64,000 nucleotides of DNA. Source: Phialocephala subalpina (taxonomy: Eukaryota; Ascomycota; Leotiomycetes; Helotiales; Mollisiaceae). The first letter of the stretch is position 1. Every line of letters begins with the position of its first letter. Location: positions 240,198-304,197 of the forward strand of contig FJOG01000030.1 in assembly GCA_900073065.1 (NCBI GenBank). The letters run 5' to 3'. Both the position numbers and the translations under genes were made by a program. The notes beneath the pieces are model-generated. The model saw only the letters and a program-made list of their open reading frames with translations, had not been told where the DNA came from and did not search any database. This document shows positions 41,491 to 53,092 of this stretch, one piece after another.

Positions 41491-41724
41491 GACCCAATGC
41501 GTGGCCTCGCTTCCCAAGAAGCCCGCGACCAGGTGGATCAAAAACCAACATCTATGGCACAGTCTCTTTCACCCGGTGACTTTACCCAGGGCCCTGCTTC
41601 TTCATCATTCGCGACTGGTAAGTACAGCTCTTGGCCAGTGGCATTCCGTACACACACAGAAAGCCGTACCCACTTTTTCATGTTGGTGGCGTTCCTTAAG
41701 GTGATGCTTCGCAGACACGCAGGG

Positions 41725-41998
41725 AGGGCGACGTCGAGTGTGAAAGGAGGTGGATGGAGGAGGGCTAGCAATTTCTGGCCCCTCTGATGGCAGAGGGTGA
41801 CGTCGAGTGTGAAAGACAGATCAGGAGGTGCATGAAGGAGGGTGAGCAATTTCTGGCCCTCTGATGGCGGGGGTGACGTCGAGTGTGAAAGACAGATCAG
41901 GAGGTGCATGAAGGAGGGTGAGCAATTTCTGGCCCTCTGATGGCGGGGGGTGACGTCGAGCGTGAAAGACAGATCAGGAGGTGCATGAGGTGAGCAAT
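41725..41998. repeat. Minisatellite of about 76-bp units, four copies
   Basis: ACGTCGAGTGTGAAAG marks the units at 41731, 41800, 41876 and 41953. Each contains GCAATTTCTGGCCC. Frames on both strands are repeat products. Confidence 0.9.
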
Positions 41999-42180
41999 TG
42001 CTCTTGCCTCAGTGACCTGACGAAAATGGAGTTGAGAAGCGGGAATTAGCGCATGTCCATATCCGGCCGCCGCACTCAGTGGTGACGTTCTTAGTACCTC
42101 ACGGAGTCTTTTTATCTCTAACGTCAAAAACATATATGGTTACTGGCCGTCTCTTGTTCGGTCGCCACCTTTGGAGTAAA

Positions 42181-43185
42181 ATGGCACGCGCAGCTCGAAA
42201 AAGACAATACAAGCTGACAACTGAGGAGCGGAAGAAACGGCAAGAGAAGTTTAGGAAGAGGTCGAGAAGCCTGAAGAATAAAGTACGACAACTCGCAGAG
42301 CAGACCGATTGCTATGTCGCGTTCATCGCTATCGACAAGAGTGGGAAGTGCCAAAGCATTCGGTCATCAAACGATCCATCTTGGCCGCCGTCCATCGATG
42401 ACATGATCGTGAGTGTTTCCCAACGGACCTCGTCTTGACTGAGAACTGACGAGCACTGGCAGGACCTCTATCCTTCTGGAGATCACGCCTTCCTTCCAAA
42501 ACACGGCTACTCTGCAACACCTGAAGGCAGTGTGCACTCGAACATGATGAATGCCGGTTCGGACGACGAGACAGAAGGGGACACAGTGAATCCTCCGGCT
42601 CGGGCGCAGAGGAGAGGCCCAGCTACACGCGAGGTTGTGGGGAGATGGAATCGTCGCTCGCTAGGCTCAGAGTCCAGGCAGACTCGCCAGCGCTTGCCGG
42701 CAGGGGTGCCTGCTACAAGGAAACGTCGGTACCGGCCCTCGTCGCCAAGCTCTGACGGAGACGAGTCCGAGTACGAACCACCATCCTCAACTGCACGGCA
42801 GAGGTCTGAGGAATGCATTCCAGTAGAAGCCCTAGAGTCAAGGCAGACTGAAGACAAGCACTTGCGTGCTAGCCTGGAAGGTGTTCTCACCCTAGGGTCC
42901 CCGTCGACGATGCAGGATGGTGAGTGGGAAAGATCAACGGCCCTACAGACGGGTAGCGGCGACGAAGTCGTGGGACCGATCGGCCGTGGCGCAGAAGACG
43001 CTGAGGTCCTCGAGCATGGGAATGGTGAAAATGCAGAAACGATGGACTGGCAAATGGTAGACGTGCCTGATTCGGTGCCCCATGCCGATGAACCCCCTCC
43101 AATTTCGGCACCTGTCTTGAAGGTGGACCCGATGAGCATCAGAAGCATAGTCGAGGGATGGAATCGCATCTTTCAGAGTGGCTGA
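42181..43185 (+). CDS. MADS-box-like small transcription-factor protein
   Basis: Exon 1 is 42181-42408, the intron is 42409-42462 (54 nt), exon 2 is 42463-43185, 316 residues. The N-terminus is highly basic; KFRKRSRSLKNKVRQLAEQT is followed by DCYVAFIAIDKSGKC, the MADS order of a basic K-R-x-x-x-L helix then a beta strand. SWPPSIDDMIDLYPSGDH across the splice matches the W-P-P-S...Y-P block that follows the domain in fungal short MADS-like proteins. The rest is disordered, acidic and Arg-rich. It probably binds DNA in the nucleus. The match is from family memory. Confidence 0.55.
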
Positions 43186-43550
43186 GGTTTGCTGCGCAGA
43201 GTTCTCTAGAGTGCGACCGTGTTGGAGTACATATCTGTCAGGGCCTGCTGTTTAGCCCTGTAGATATAACCTTGCCGAATACGCGCCGTTATCGAATTTT
43301 GTGCTCGCGATGTTCCCATTCGTGGCATTACCGCCTGTCTGAAACCCGAGCGCTTCTGACAGGCGCAGCACGGACTATTCCAACAACACTAAACTGCAAG
43401 GCTCTGCGGTCTCTGAGAGAACTCTGCAGGCTGTGCTCCAACAACTTGCTCACTTGAGAATAAACGGTTCTGGAGAGGTTTTCCCAGGCATTTAAGGATT
43501 CAAGGCGCCGCGTAATGTAGGTACTGTGACTCCCAGATATATGAATCAAA

Positions 43551-44566
43551 ATGGAATGGCTCAATGTCCTCTATGTGTTCTATCTTGCAAAGGTCGCCGT
43601 TCAATCCTATGTCTACTTCGCGTCGCTCAAAAATCCACCGACTGCCACAATCACCTATGCTACAGCGAGCGTTGCAGTCTTGTCCGTGGTCGCTCTCTTC
43701 CACGTGATCGTCCACACGACCAAAAAGGCCCCACTTTCCGACCCGGCAGTCATCATCTACCTCTGCCTCAGGTGAGCACCCTCTTAGGAAGATGAAAACG
43801 ACACATGAGTAACACCGCATCTAGCTATGTCCTAGCCTTCCTGTGGCATGAGCCTACGAGAGCCGCAGCAAATGGCATTCTATCCTTTGCACTCGTCACG
43901 ACAAGCGATCTGCTCATTCTCATCTTGTTTTGTCTCCACAACCTCGTCCTCTTATTACGGAACAAACAGAACAAAGATCCAGAAGTAGCAGAAGTACGTT
44001 CAGCACCGGCGGAGCTGTCAAGGGGAGCAGAGCAGCGCCTTCGCCACGAGCCTCCTCCAACGGAGCCAGTTGCGCCCGCAGAACCTCAGAGGTCGATCTC
44101 TCCACGACAAGACGCGACACCGCCTTCTCTAGGACCAGGGCGGTCATTCGAGAGCAATTTCGCGCATCGCGGAACGCCGCCGCGGGTTGCAAGCAGTTTT
44201 GGCAGTTTTGGCAGTTTTGGCGCTGTTGCTGAAGCCTCTACGATAGATGTTCAAAGGACACCTGGGAGTGTCGTTCTAATGCACGATTCAAGGCGTACCA
44301 GAGTCTCTGGAAAAGAATCAGAAGATCGAGCCCCTCCAGCTTCGCACGGAATGACTCATGATATTCGTTTGGGAGAGGTTGTATCACCAACAACAGTACG
44401 AACTATTGCACTGCCCAACGTACATCCTTTGCATAGAGCCGAGTATGGTCAGTTTGATAGCTGGTTCGATCCCCCGTCGCCCATTCCCAGTCCTGCGGAG
44501 TCTCGCGCGTCAGAAAGGACCATCACATTAGCTAGGGGAGATGGGGCGGTTGGTAACATGTTTTGA
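43551..44566 (+). CDS. Four-helix membrane protein with long disordered tail
   Basis: Exon 1 is 43551-43771, the intron is 43772-43824 (53 nt), exon 2 is 43825-44566, 320 residues. Hydrophobic helices near residues 4-24, 34-54, 62-80 and 92-118 (LVTTSDLLILILFCLHNLVL). The remaining 200 residues are Pro/Ser/Arg-rich, with a short GSFGSFGSFG repeat, and probably cytosolic. Family not recognised. Confidence 0.6.
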
Positions 44567-44905
44567 TTTGCGCATTCATTTTTGAGATATGCAATCGTCT
44601 GCGAGAATGATTATTGTCAAATATAGTAAACTTCCAAATCGGCTTCCTCCAAAACACTCTCCCGTGAAAAGTCAGCCCCACTTTTTAGCTAGTAGCTGCA
44701 GCAGCTTTGCCGTATGTAGTAGAGTACAACGATCCTGACGGATGCTGCCAATAGTGGTTCCTTCGCCCATTCTTTAGGTCCACCAAAATAGCATGTCGCT
44801 CGCTACCTAGAATCCTAAGTCTATTTTCGGTCTCTTATTTTGACTTCCAATTCTTATTACCTCAAATAGAAACGCTCTCGAGCAGCTTCTGCGGCTATAT
44901 AAGTA
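44567..44905. other. Intergenic, upstream region of the next gene
   Basis: No ORF or repeat found apart from the core promoter box at its right edge. Confidence 0.4.
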
Positions 44906-44912
44906 GTACCCA
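44906..44912 (+). promoter_or_regulatory. TATA box of the 44966 gene
   Basis: TATATAA, 54 bp before the ATG at 44966, same spacing as at the calpain-like gene. Confidence 0.45.
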
Positions 44913-44965
44913 AACAATCGAAATATCGATCACACAGAGATGTAGCATTTTAAAGATTATTAAAG

Positions 44966-45708
44966 ATGGCTCCTCCACAGGAAATTTGGGATAAAATCTC
45001 AAGACGACTACCAATATGGTCAGCTTTAAGTTCTTCAAAAGTTTTTGGACTTTCATTGGACGGTTCTCGTCAAAAACACACCGGTATATGGCGTCTTATT
45101 TTTCGGAATAACAACTGGCTACGCATTATTATTGAGCAGCTCGGGCTCGGCCTTATTCTGATTGGAGCGGATTTGGAAACTCTTTTCGATCAATCAGACT
45201 CAACTGTACCATCTTACTTAGTGCTTTGCATTACTAGAGATTCGAGCAATATGCAGACGTACTATCCGGTATTTCTAGAATCTCTACAGCCACACTGCAT
45301 CTGCCCTGACGGTAGTATTATCTTTCCCCAGTCGCGTCTTACATTATATACCCCTATTTGTCAGCAAGGGAAATATACTCTACCAAACATTCAGCAATTC
45401 TTCAGGGTCAATAAAAATGGACTTGTATCAGCTTACTTAGACTTTGATACTTCTTCTACCTATAAATGTAGGCAGTTTGGTTCAGACTTTATTGCTGGGA
45501 AAACGGGAAAAATCCATCTTTAGACGATATCAACCAAATATGCTACCTGAAGATATCATCTTCAAGTCGTGCAATTATATTCCTTGCATCACAAATATCG
45601 GATGACCCTGAGCAGGTCTTACCACTACTGCTAGATTTGATCTCTAATTGTGACGAGAAAGGCTTCCCACGATACTTAAGTGAAGCATCAACTAAGCGAA
45701 GGAGTTGA
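44966..45708 (+). pseudogene. F-box-like family X paralogue with one frameshift
   Basis: From ATG the frame gives APPQEIWDKISRRLPIWSA, TGIWRLIFRNNNWLRIIIEQ and LGLGLILIGADL, paralogous to 29975-30655. At about 45509-45515 (an A run) the reading changes frame: the first frame stops at 45523 while the shifted one continues with SLDDINQICYLKISSSS and CDEKGFPRYLSEAS to a stop at 45706-45708. Alignment with the paralogue shows the shifted part is the true C-terminus. One missing base explains it. Sequencing error is possible. Confidence 0.6.
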
Positions 45709-46428
45709 ATTAGGGTGATGTACTAGGACTATAGGAACCGAGTAATATTAATTTGTATTGAAATTTTCGTGATATACCAATTTATTACGGCAATGTCCCT
45801 ATTATACTAAATGAAAGATGACTCAAGTTTATTCAGGCCCAATTTGCATTTCTTTATGCTAGATGTTTCAAGGAATGATTCCTAGCCACTGCACGTCTTC
45901 AAATGATCCTCCTCATGCTATTATCTTCTTGACTGACATCTACCTGTGACTGTGCGCTCTCATCAAGAAACTTTAGGCCCTTCTATCCCTCCCGAATACG
46001 TACGCACGTACGTTAGCCTCATTAGCAAATTTGGTTCCCTCTCCTCTTGATTGCACAAGGATTTAAATGCTATCAAGTCGGCTGTATTATTAGAGAGAGC
46101 CTCGATAAGCTATTGCTTCGCGACTTGGAAGCTTGATAGTGTCTTGCTACAGCAACAGAAAGAGGTACGAAAGTACTGTAGCTGACTGGGTCGGAAGGAT
46201 CACTTTTGCAGTTGGTGGGGTCTATTGTACTTTTCCTAATACCAGAGTCAGCAGAGACACAATTCCTTTTATCCAGCTGGGTTTGTGCCGGAGGTGGGAT
46301 ATTAAACTCTTGAGTGATAGCGAATGATAACGAAAATCGATTTCGAGACCTCGGAGCGAGGTACGAAATACATCGGGAAAACACCCCTACACCATTTATG
46401 CCGAAAATGGCAGAGCTGTGTGCAGGGA
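45709..46428. other. Intergenic
   Basis: No gene recognised. The palindromic ACGTACGCACGTACGT lies at 45999-46014. Frames at 46073-46384 have no known motif. Confidence 0.35.
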
Positions 46429-46899
46429 TTAGCTCACAAAGCTGGGGCCAGCTCTTTTTAAGAGAGTGTTTACAGCGAAGCCGGTTTCGAAGCTTACTGT
46501 ATACGTCAACTCACTGTTTCCTCTCTTACACATGATCGGCTTTGTCCAGTATCTCACTGGCGGTGGTCTCTCCTCAGGCAATATACAAGTATGATCTTTC
46601 GACGGCTCTTCAGGCAGCTCTGCGCAAATGGATGGTGATGATCCGGGAAGCTCCACTGGTCTGGTAGCACGAGGCGGCACGCTGCTGTAGTAATGGTGAT
46701 GGATCTCGTAGATTATAACTGTTGGAGCGCGATCAGGGCTTTCTTCGACGTGTCCTCTGCGCAAGCACCTGCGGCACAGCCCTGGTAGCGGAATGTCGTG
46801 GGAATTTGCGGGGTGATTTGCATGGTACGTCGAGGACCGTGGTCTTTGACACCCACTACAGATGTGTCTTGTCTTCAACCTTGTAGCACGGGACTCCAT
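46429..46899 (-). CDS. Cys-rich fungal zinc-binding protein ending in a MITE terminus
   Basis: 156 residues from ATG 46899. HICSGCQRPRSSTYHANHP followed by PLPGLCRRCLRRGH has paired C-x2-C motifs typical of a small fungal zinc-finger family. The last 25 codons (from about 46505 down to 46429) come from a family A-like terminus that reads through into KRAGPSFVS, so the original C-terminus seems replaced. It may be a remnant. Confidence 0.45.
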   Translation of the reverse strand: MESRATRLKTRHICSGCQRPRSSTYHANHPANSHDIPLPGLCRRCLRRGHVEESPDRAPTVIIYEIHHHYYSSVPPRATRPVELPGSSPSICAELPEEPSKDHTCILPEERPPPVRYWTKPIMCKRGNSELTYTVSFETGFAVNTLLKRAGPSFVS

Positions 46900-47114
46900 G
46901 GTGCTCGCTCTCCTAAACGGTCCTAGTATCTTGCCGATTTCATACGCTAGCCCTTCAAGGGAGACACTACCTTATATGGGTTTATTTCGCTGCGCCACAA
47001 GTGGCTCCTTGACTCCCACGCGTTTAATGCGCCCAAATTAGCGGATTGGAGGGATGCTTAACTGCACGTCCTACGCTCGAACTCCTTACCAACCTCAATC
47101 TTCCACCGATCAAC

Positions 47115-50100
47115 ATGCGCTACTGTCGACATAGTCAGTGGCTGGGCCTGGCCATGAAAGATGGCCAGGTCTTTCTCCAGAGCACGGATCGCCTTCAAAA
47201 CATACTTGAGGATCTTGAAAACCCGGGTGACCAGCATCCGAGCCTCCTGGTCTTTATTGGCAACAAGTCAAAAGCTCTGGCAATAAAGGAGCTCGTTCCC
47301 AGGTACAGTAGTGGACGCCGCTCTCATTACCCGGAGACCGACGAAGCCCCCCAAACGAACGAGGCGAGCCTTCACGAGAGACGCAAGCACGGTGAAATAC
47401 ACCTCCACATTTATTCTTCGGCGACCGATCGCCCCATGCTGCTCGCCGAGGGAGACTTTCCGTCGCTGGAAAAGCCTGGCCGGGAGTTGGTGCCGCAGAG
47501 ATGCCACGAGACGATGAGCAGACAGCTTCAATCTCCGGGGTTGAGCGCGAGGCCCCTCATGGATTCTGCCGACGCAATATACTTCAAGTATCTCTCAGCT
47601 TTCGCCGACGTGTTCTGCTTCTTCGCCGCCGATGTTGGAGGCTTTCGTCCGATCGTCCACCGCTTGTCCGCCTGGTTTCGGCTCGGGCAGCCATCAACAT
47701 TGCCCAAGAACACGCGCCCCAAGATCTTGATCGTAACTGAAGCAAGTGATGAGAGTGATGAGGCCGCACTGGCGAGATTCATCCAGATGCTGTCGGGCGC
47801 CACGAACGTGGATCCCTCTCAGCACTTTTCGGGCATCCATCTTCTCAGTCTACTTCCCCGTCGCGACGTTTCCAACAGAGCACGACACCGAGAGCTGAAG
47901 GAGGAGCTGCTTAATCTTTCCGACCGGGTCCGGTATGATAAAATATTAACCCAGTCACTGTTCTCTGCTCGTCATCTTGCTGCGTTCCTTCGCCTAGCCC
48001 TCGACCATGTGGTGCGCAGGTCGGCCGAGCCGTTCAACTTCATCACCAACTCAAGGTCCGACAGGCCTGTTGTCAAGGATTTGCACTGTCACATGGCGGG
48101 ATTTCTGCAGTATATCAAGACCGCTCGAGCCCTTTCAAGCTTTGCAATTCCCGTTCTTGCGTCAAGCATGTTGCTCGATAGCTATCCCCCTGAGATACAC
48201 GGTAAGGTTGTTACGTCGTCGTCGCTGTGTGCTAAACCTCTGCAGTTTTCCCTCCGCTGGAGGTCTTTCGAACGCTATATAAGGATGCCTGCATCAAGGC
48301 TTACCGCGCGAGCGTCTTCGTACACGGGAGTGCTGGCCATATGGTCCTGCCGTCCGACTTCATCAAGCTCCTCGAAGATGAATTCGTCGAGCAGTTCGAG
48401 GTGAGAATTGATGGCTTCCTCCCTATTGCTACCTGGCACCAGAAAGTCCTTTCGGACCATGAGCATGAATGGGTCAACCTTCACTCCGACGAGACGTGTC
48501 TCGTGTGCAATGCAGAACGGCCGCAGTACGGTCTACCTTGCAAACACATCATAGGAGAGAACTGTGTGCGCGAGTTCGGGCAGAGGATTGACGCGTGGAA
48601 ATATGGGCTTCGCCGGTGCATCCTCTGCCAGGTGGATACACCAGGGATTGTAATCAACTTCATGCCACCAACAGCAGCCCCAAGACTCCTGTGCGTCGAT
48701 GGGGGCGGCGTGCGAGGGATAATCCCTCTGACCTTCTTGCAAGTGCTGGAGGAAACGATCGACTTGCCATACCCGGTGCAGGACAACTTTGATTTCGCCT
48801 ATGGGACTAGTTCTGGTTAGCGATGTCCACGCAAATGCTTCATGATTGCTAACAGCCACCAGGAGGGATCATCGTATTGGCGCTCTACAAGCGAGCATGG
48901 CCAATAGCAGAATGTATTACGCAATTCGAGCGGCTTGCAAAACTGGCCTTCCAGCAAAGCATTTTAGCGCAACTCGGTACACTGTTGCTCTGCTTCCGCC
49001 TGCTGTCACTCTTTCGAGGCTTGCTGGTCTTGCTCGTGACCGATCGCATATATCCTGCTCGGAACCTGGAGGCGGCACTTCGAAGTGTTTATGGTAGTCA
49101 GAGTGGTATCCTTGATTGCTCAAGTAGTACGGCTACAAGCACTAGAATTGGCGTTGTTGTGTCTTCGATGGAGCCGAGACCCTATATATTCACGAATTAC
49201 AACAGCATCGGGGAACGGTCAACCGAGGCGTATGGAGTCTTGGGTGGAAATACCCCAGTGTGGGAGATGTAAGATATGCTGACGCCACCAGCTCCAGGCT
49301 AACATTCAACAGCGCGAGGTCAACATCTGCAGCGCCAGGGCAAGTATACTTCAGGCCATGAGATCCATTGCTTACGTCTGTACAGATTCTTCACCACGAA
49401 AAGCATCTTGGGATTGGGCAAATTTCAGGACGGCGGCTTGAATCACAATAATCCCATCGAACTCGGCTTGAGAGAGGTAAAAGCAGTCACGTCTGCGAAA
49501 AAGGCAACTCTCAAAGTCTCTCTGGGCACAGGTCTGTCGAAGAAACAATCGAGACTGCAGGATTCGGCAACTTGGTGGAGCGATATGTGGTTCCTGCGCC
49601 TTTTCCGGGCATTCTGGTCCTCCATGGACAGCCAAGAAGCAAGCGACGCAATACGTACGAAAGAGCGCGATAACCTTCGATCAGAGCTGAAGACAGGGGA
49701 GAAGAAAAGACGAGGGGAATATTTTCGATTTAATCTACGCTTCGATGGGAAGGGGCCCAGCCTGGATGACACGAGCAAGATCTCTGACATGAAAATTATG
49801 GCGCGAGAATCTATGCTCCAATCTGGGGAAGTCATTCGTCTTGCACAGTCTCTCGTTTCCAAGCTCTTCGTTTTCGAGTTGAGGGAGGTTGGAAGGAAGG
49901 AGAATGACCAGTACCAATGTGTAGGTCACATCCTATGCCGTTGCCGTGCGGGCTCTCCTGCACTCGACGCCTTGATCGCACGATTGGTAAGGAGCACTGC
50001 CTATTTCTATCTTCAGGGACGCAGTCTGACTGGCACCATGTCGGACCGAATGTGCTTTAGCGAGGATGGAAACTTTACAAAAGAGGTGCATTTCAACATT

Positions 50101-50301
50101 AGCAGCAAAACCGATTTGATCTCTCTCCAGCTTCATGAGAATGGTGGAGAGCCATACGATATTAGTGCATCACCCTTCTCAATCGAGTGGTTAATTAGCG
50201 CCCAAGGTTTAGACCGAGTGTTTAGTGCTCCAACTCATACACGGAAGAGGAAGATTGGTGAGATTGGTGGCGGATCACGATGCAAACGCGTTCGGGCGTA
50301 A
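47115..50301 (+). CDS. Patatin-like phospholipase with RING-like module
   Basis: Five exons: 47115-48201, 48246-48815, 48863-49268, 49313-49339 and 49386-50301, about 1001 residues; the frame is open upstream to 47046 without an ATG. The first 400 residues are a fungal-specific region. CLVCNAERPQYGLPCKH to RCILC (about residues 447-490) is a RING-like Cys/His cluster. The patatin domain follows: DGGGVRGIIPL (oxyanion loop, about 515), GTSSG (nucleophile Ser, about 551), and FQDGG (catalytic Asp, about 712). Introns of 44, 47, 44 and 46 nt; the last begins GC, not GT. Patatins cleave acyl chains from lipids. In fungi this RING-plus-patatin form is common and often linked to non-self-type repeats, which are absent here. 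Confidence 0.85.
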
Positions 50302-50453
50302 ATTGCTGTCTCTCAGAAATTTCCATAGTCTCATAATGCATAAACCCGCGTATCGGACCCGATACTGTTACAACAGTCGCGATTGGAACCACTTACGTAG
50401 ATAAATCATCCAGTTTTGGCTTCCGCCTGTTTTGGCTCTTAGGAACCTGTGTG
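50302..50453. other. Promoter-proximal intergenic
   Basis: Short spacer before the TATA box; nothing else seen. Confidence 0.4.
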
Positions 50454-50460
50454 TATATAA
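50454..50460 (+). promoter_or_regulatory. TATA box of the 50545 gene
   Basis: TATATAA, 85 bp before the ATG at 50545. Confidence 0.45.
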
Positions 50461-50544
50461 ACACTTCTCCGTCTTTCCTCTCCTCGAACAAGACCTTACT
50501 ATTATCCACTCATAATCAGTCTACATCACTCGTTGCTTACCACC

Positions 50545-51076
50545 ATGACGCAACCATTCGGCCGATTGAGACCATGGTTGCCAGTCCAACCTTCTAATAT
50601 AGTTGGGTTTTGGGAGTTTCCAGCTGCCATCATCTCTTCCTTTGTACTTTCATACGCTCAGTACGCTAGTCATGTCGTAAGCCACTCCCAATCTTGCAGT
50701 CTGAATAGGTTGAAACTTATGACCCAAGTGCCATGTGGACTCTTCCACGCAAAGCAGATTAGGACCAGCCTCTCTGGTCTGGATCGATCCAGCATCCGTA
50801 CTGATGACACAAGCATCAATACTTCTTGCTGCTTCCGTCACCTCGTTCACAGTTCGACGGCAAGAGCAGGATAAATTTCAGAGTTTATTATTCTTGCTAG
50901 CTATTACAGTAGTCGTTGTGGTTGGCCTTCAACTCGATGTCACGCCCAACAGCATTCTCCTAGGCCTGATGCCATGGTCTCTTTCCATCGCTATTGGACT
51001 GAGCAGCATTATACATTGGCTAATAAGTCACCATGATGAGACTACGCCGACGAGCGAGAAAAGGTTCCGGAAGTAA
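50545..51076 (+). CDS. Small membrane protein, unknown
   Basis: Exon 1 is 50545-50676, the intron is 50677-50728 (52 nt, GTAAGC), exon 2 is 50729-51076, 159 residues. Hydrophobic helices: FPAAIISSFVLSYAQYA, LLFLLAITVVVVVGLQL and WSLSIAIGLSSIIHWLI. No family recognised. Convergent with the LPMO-like gene at 51186-52748, 110 bp apart. Confidence 0.5.
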
Positions 51077-51185
51077 TACAAGAAAGGTTAGGCTACGAGG
51101 ATATATTCTTTCAGGAGTATAATTGGGGCGATGTTAGAAGATTTCATACTGATTAGATTCTATTTTAAAAAGCACAAGACTGTAT

Positions 51186-52748
51186 TTAGAAACAAGGCGC
51201 TTGAGTACAGGTTGAAATATAAACAGAAGTTGAAAAGATTGTTGGTCGAGTTGAAAATGATGTCGAAGTAACAGATCCAGCTGAATTAATAAAATCGGTT
51301 TGATCAATCGTTATAAGCACCCATGGTATAGTGATTGATCGAGTGTAGGGCAGTTTCAAAGCCGATGAAGTAGTACGAGGAATCGTAATGGTTGTCATAC
51401 CTCCTGCTGTTAAAGTTGGACCCATCATTATAAATGGACAATGGTTACTCTTTGGCTGTATTTGATACTTGCAATCTCTGCTCAATGTACCCGAGATATT
51501 TGAAGTATGAAGAGGGAAGAAACTGGTACCACAACTGCAGTAGTTATCCAAGCAAGCGGCCCCTATACTGGCGGAGATATACGTGCAGGCTGGCATGAAA
51601 CTGTAGGTAGATGTGCTTCGAGACTTGTTTGAAGCCACGGTGATAATACTGCTGTTCGAGCCTCCAGTAGAAATGGGAGATGTCGTTCGAGACTGGTTTG
51701 AAGCCACAGTTACAGTACGGCTATTTGTTCCCCCACTAGTAACGGGAGAAGCGCTCATGTTAGAGCAGGAATATCCCAGGCTGGTGGTATTACTAAATCT
51801 AGAGAATGTTGGCGCTTCGACCGACACGAGCGTAGTAGCAGAACTGGTGGAAAGAGAGGCGGATGCTGATGTGGCGACTGTGGCAAGCGTGGTATCGGAG
51901 CATGTGGTTGAGGTAGACAGCTCCGAAATGGAGGTGGATGACGTTGAGGCTGTGGTTACCGAGCTTGCTGTAGAAGAGCCAGGGAGATAGCTTGTTGTTG
52001 ACGTAGCAGCTGGATCGCTCGTACTTGCGAAGCTTGCCGTGGGCGTGGCTGAGTTGGCATCACCACCAATACCGTTGACTGGCGCACAAATCCCACTGAC
52101 TGCCATTTGCCTAGCGGTGCCTGAAATTGCAACATTGGGACCTGGATGTGGGATAAGAACGTCACTGCGTTCGACTGTCGTACAACCATTGTCCAGATTA
52201 GCAACGAAGAGATCGGGCCTTGTGGAAAATGAGACATTTGAAGCGGATCCAGAACCAGCTGCAATAGTGATGCTAGCACAGTTCATGTAGATCTCCCGAT
52301 TTCCAAGATTGTTGTACCAAAGCCACGCGAAGACAGCTGAGCCAGTAGGAGTATCTGAAGGAACGTCGAAGAAGTACTGCTGGCTAGGTGAAAGTGGACA
52401 TCCGCCTTGATAAGTTTGGATTACTTGCCATGATTTGGCACCGTCCATACTAAGAGCCGCCTGGCACGAACCTCCTCCGTGGGTTGCCGAACCGACAAGC
52501 GTAAAATTGCGAGTGCTACCGGCGGCCCAAGTAACCACAGACGCTCCTGCTGCTGTGCCAAGGTCTGATTGATAGCCTTTGCATGGAAATTGGGCAGGGC
52601 CAGAGAGCGGCGATGTCATACTGTAGTCCACATTTCCGGATACAAGTGGGTTGTACGTGGAGCGAAACGGTGGAGGATAGAGTAGCTGCATGTGGGATAT
52701 CACTGTGGTGAATAGAACAAGACCACAGAGCAGGAACTCAGAACCCAT
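51186..52748 (-). CDS. Secreted LPMO-like protein with Ser/Thr-rich stalk
   Basis: A single exon of 520 residues. The signal peptide ends VIS|H, giving mature HMQLLYPPPFRSTYNP. ATHGGGSCQAALSMDG supplies the second His of a possible copper brace, and QYFFDVPSDTPTG the aromatic position. Cys pairs occur at FPCKGY and NREIYMNCAS. From about residue 230 there is a long Thr/Ser stalk with repeats around TSTSS and NSRTVTVASNQSR/NSSIITVASNKSR (an internal duplication), then a Cys cluster (AACLDNYCSCG). It is longer than the paralogue at 31014-31935. Secreted, probably wall-associated; AA family not assigned. Confidence 0.75.
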   Translation of the reverse strand: MGSEFLLCGLVLFTTVISHMQLLYPPPFRSTYNPLVSGNVDYSMTSPLSGPAQFPCKGYQSDLGTAAGASVVTWAAGSTRNFTLVGSATHGGGSCQAALSMDGAKSWQVIQTYQGGCPLSPSQQYFFDVPSDTPTGSAVFAWLWYNNLGNREIYMNCASITIAAGSGSASNVSFSTRPDLFVANLDNGCTTVERSDVLIPHPGPNVAISGTARQMAVSGICAPVNGIGGDANSATPTASFASTSDPAATSTTSYLPGSSTASSVTTASTSSTSISELSTSTTCSDTTLATVATSASASLSTSSATTLVSVEAPTFSRFSNTTSLGYSCSNMSASPVTSGGTNSRTVTVASNQSRTTSPISTGGSNSSIITVASNKSRSTSTYSFMPACTYISASIGAACLDNYCSCGTSFFPLHTSNISGTLSRDCKYQIQPKSNHCPFIMMGPTLTAGGMTTITIPRTTSSALKLPYTRSITIPWVLITIDQTDFINSAGSVTSTSFSTRPTIFSTSVYISTCTQAPCF

Positions 52749-52800
52749 GCTAGCGTGCTGTACTTTTCAAGAGATAAGTTGAGATATAAACGGGAGCTCG

Positions 52801-53092
52801 CTTAGGTTCGTCTTCCTTTCTTGGTATCAGGGAAGGGGATGGAATGGAGGAAGCAAAAATTTTCAGGCCTATTATTAGGCACTGCTCTCGACAAGACACA
52901 GAATTGCAACGTGGCTATCCTATGTTTTAGCGCCATGGCATCCAGAAAGATGAGAGACACCACTTTTGGCGCTGAAGCTAGAGAGAGGCCATAATTGGAG
53001 AGGCTCAACCTCCTCCCAAAAACGTCGCCATGTCGATGATGTAGATTTATTGAACTTGCAACCCGCTTAGAGATCGTGATGAAGGGTCGACG
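52801..53092. other. Intergenic between divergent genes
   Basis: Only overlapping frames without motifs; probably the promoters for 51186-52748 and 53093-54184. Confidence 0.4.

Noticed and set aside
41222..41909. Minus-strand ORFs over the 41.4-42.0 kb repeats
   Set aside because: Their sequence is only the translation of 34-bp and 76-bp tandem units; no conserved motif.
42507..43169. 220-residue minus ORF
   Set aside because: Shadow of the MADS-like gene's second exon on the other strand.
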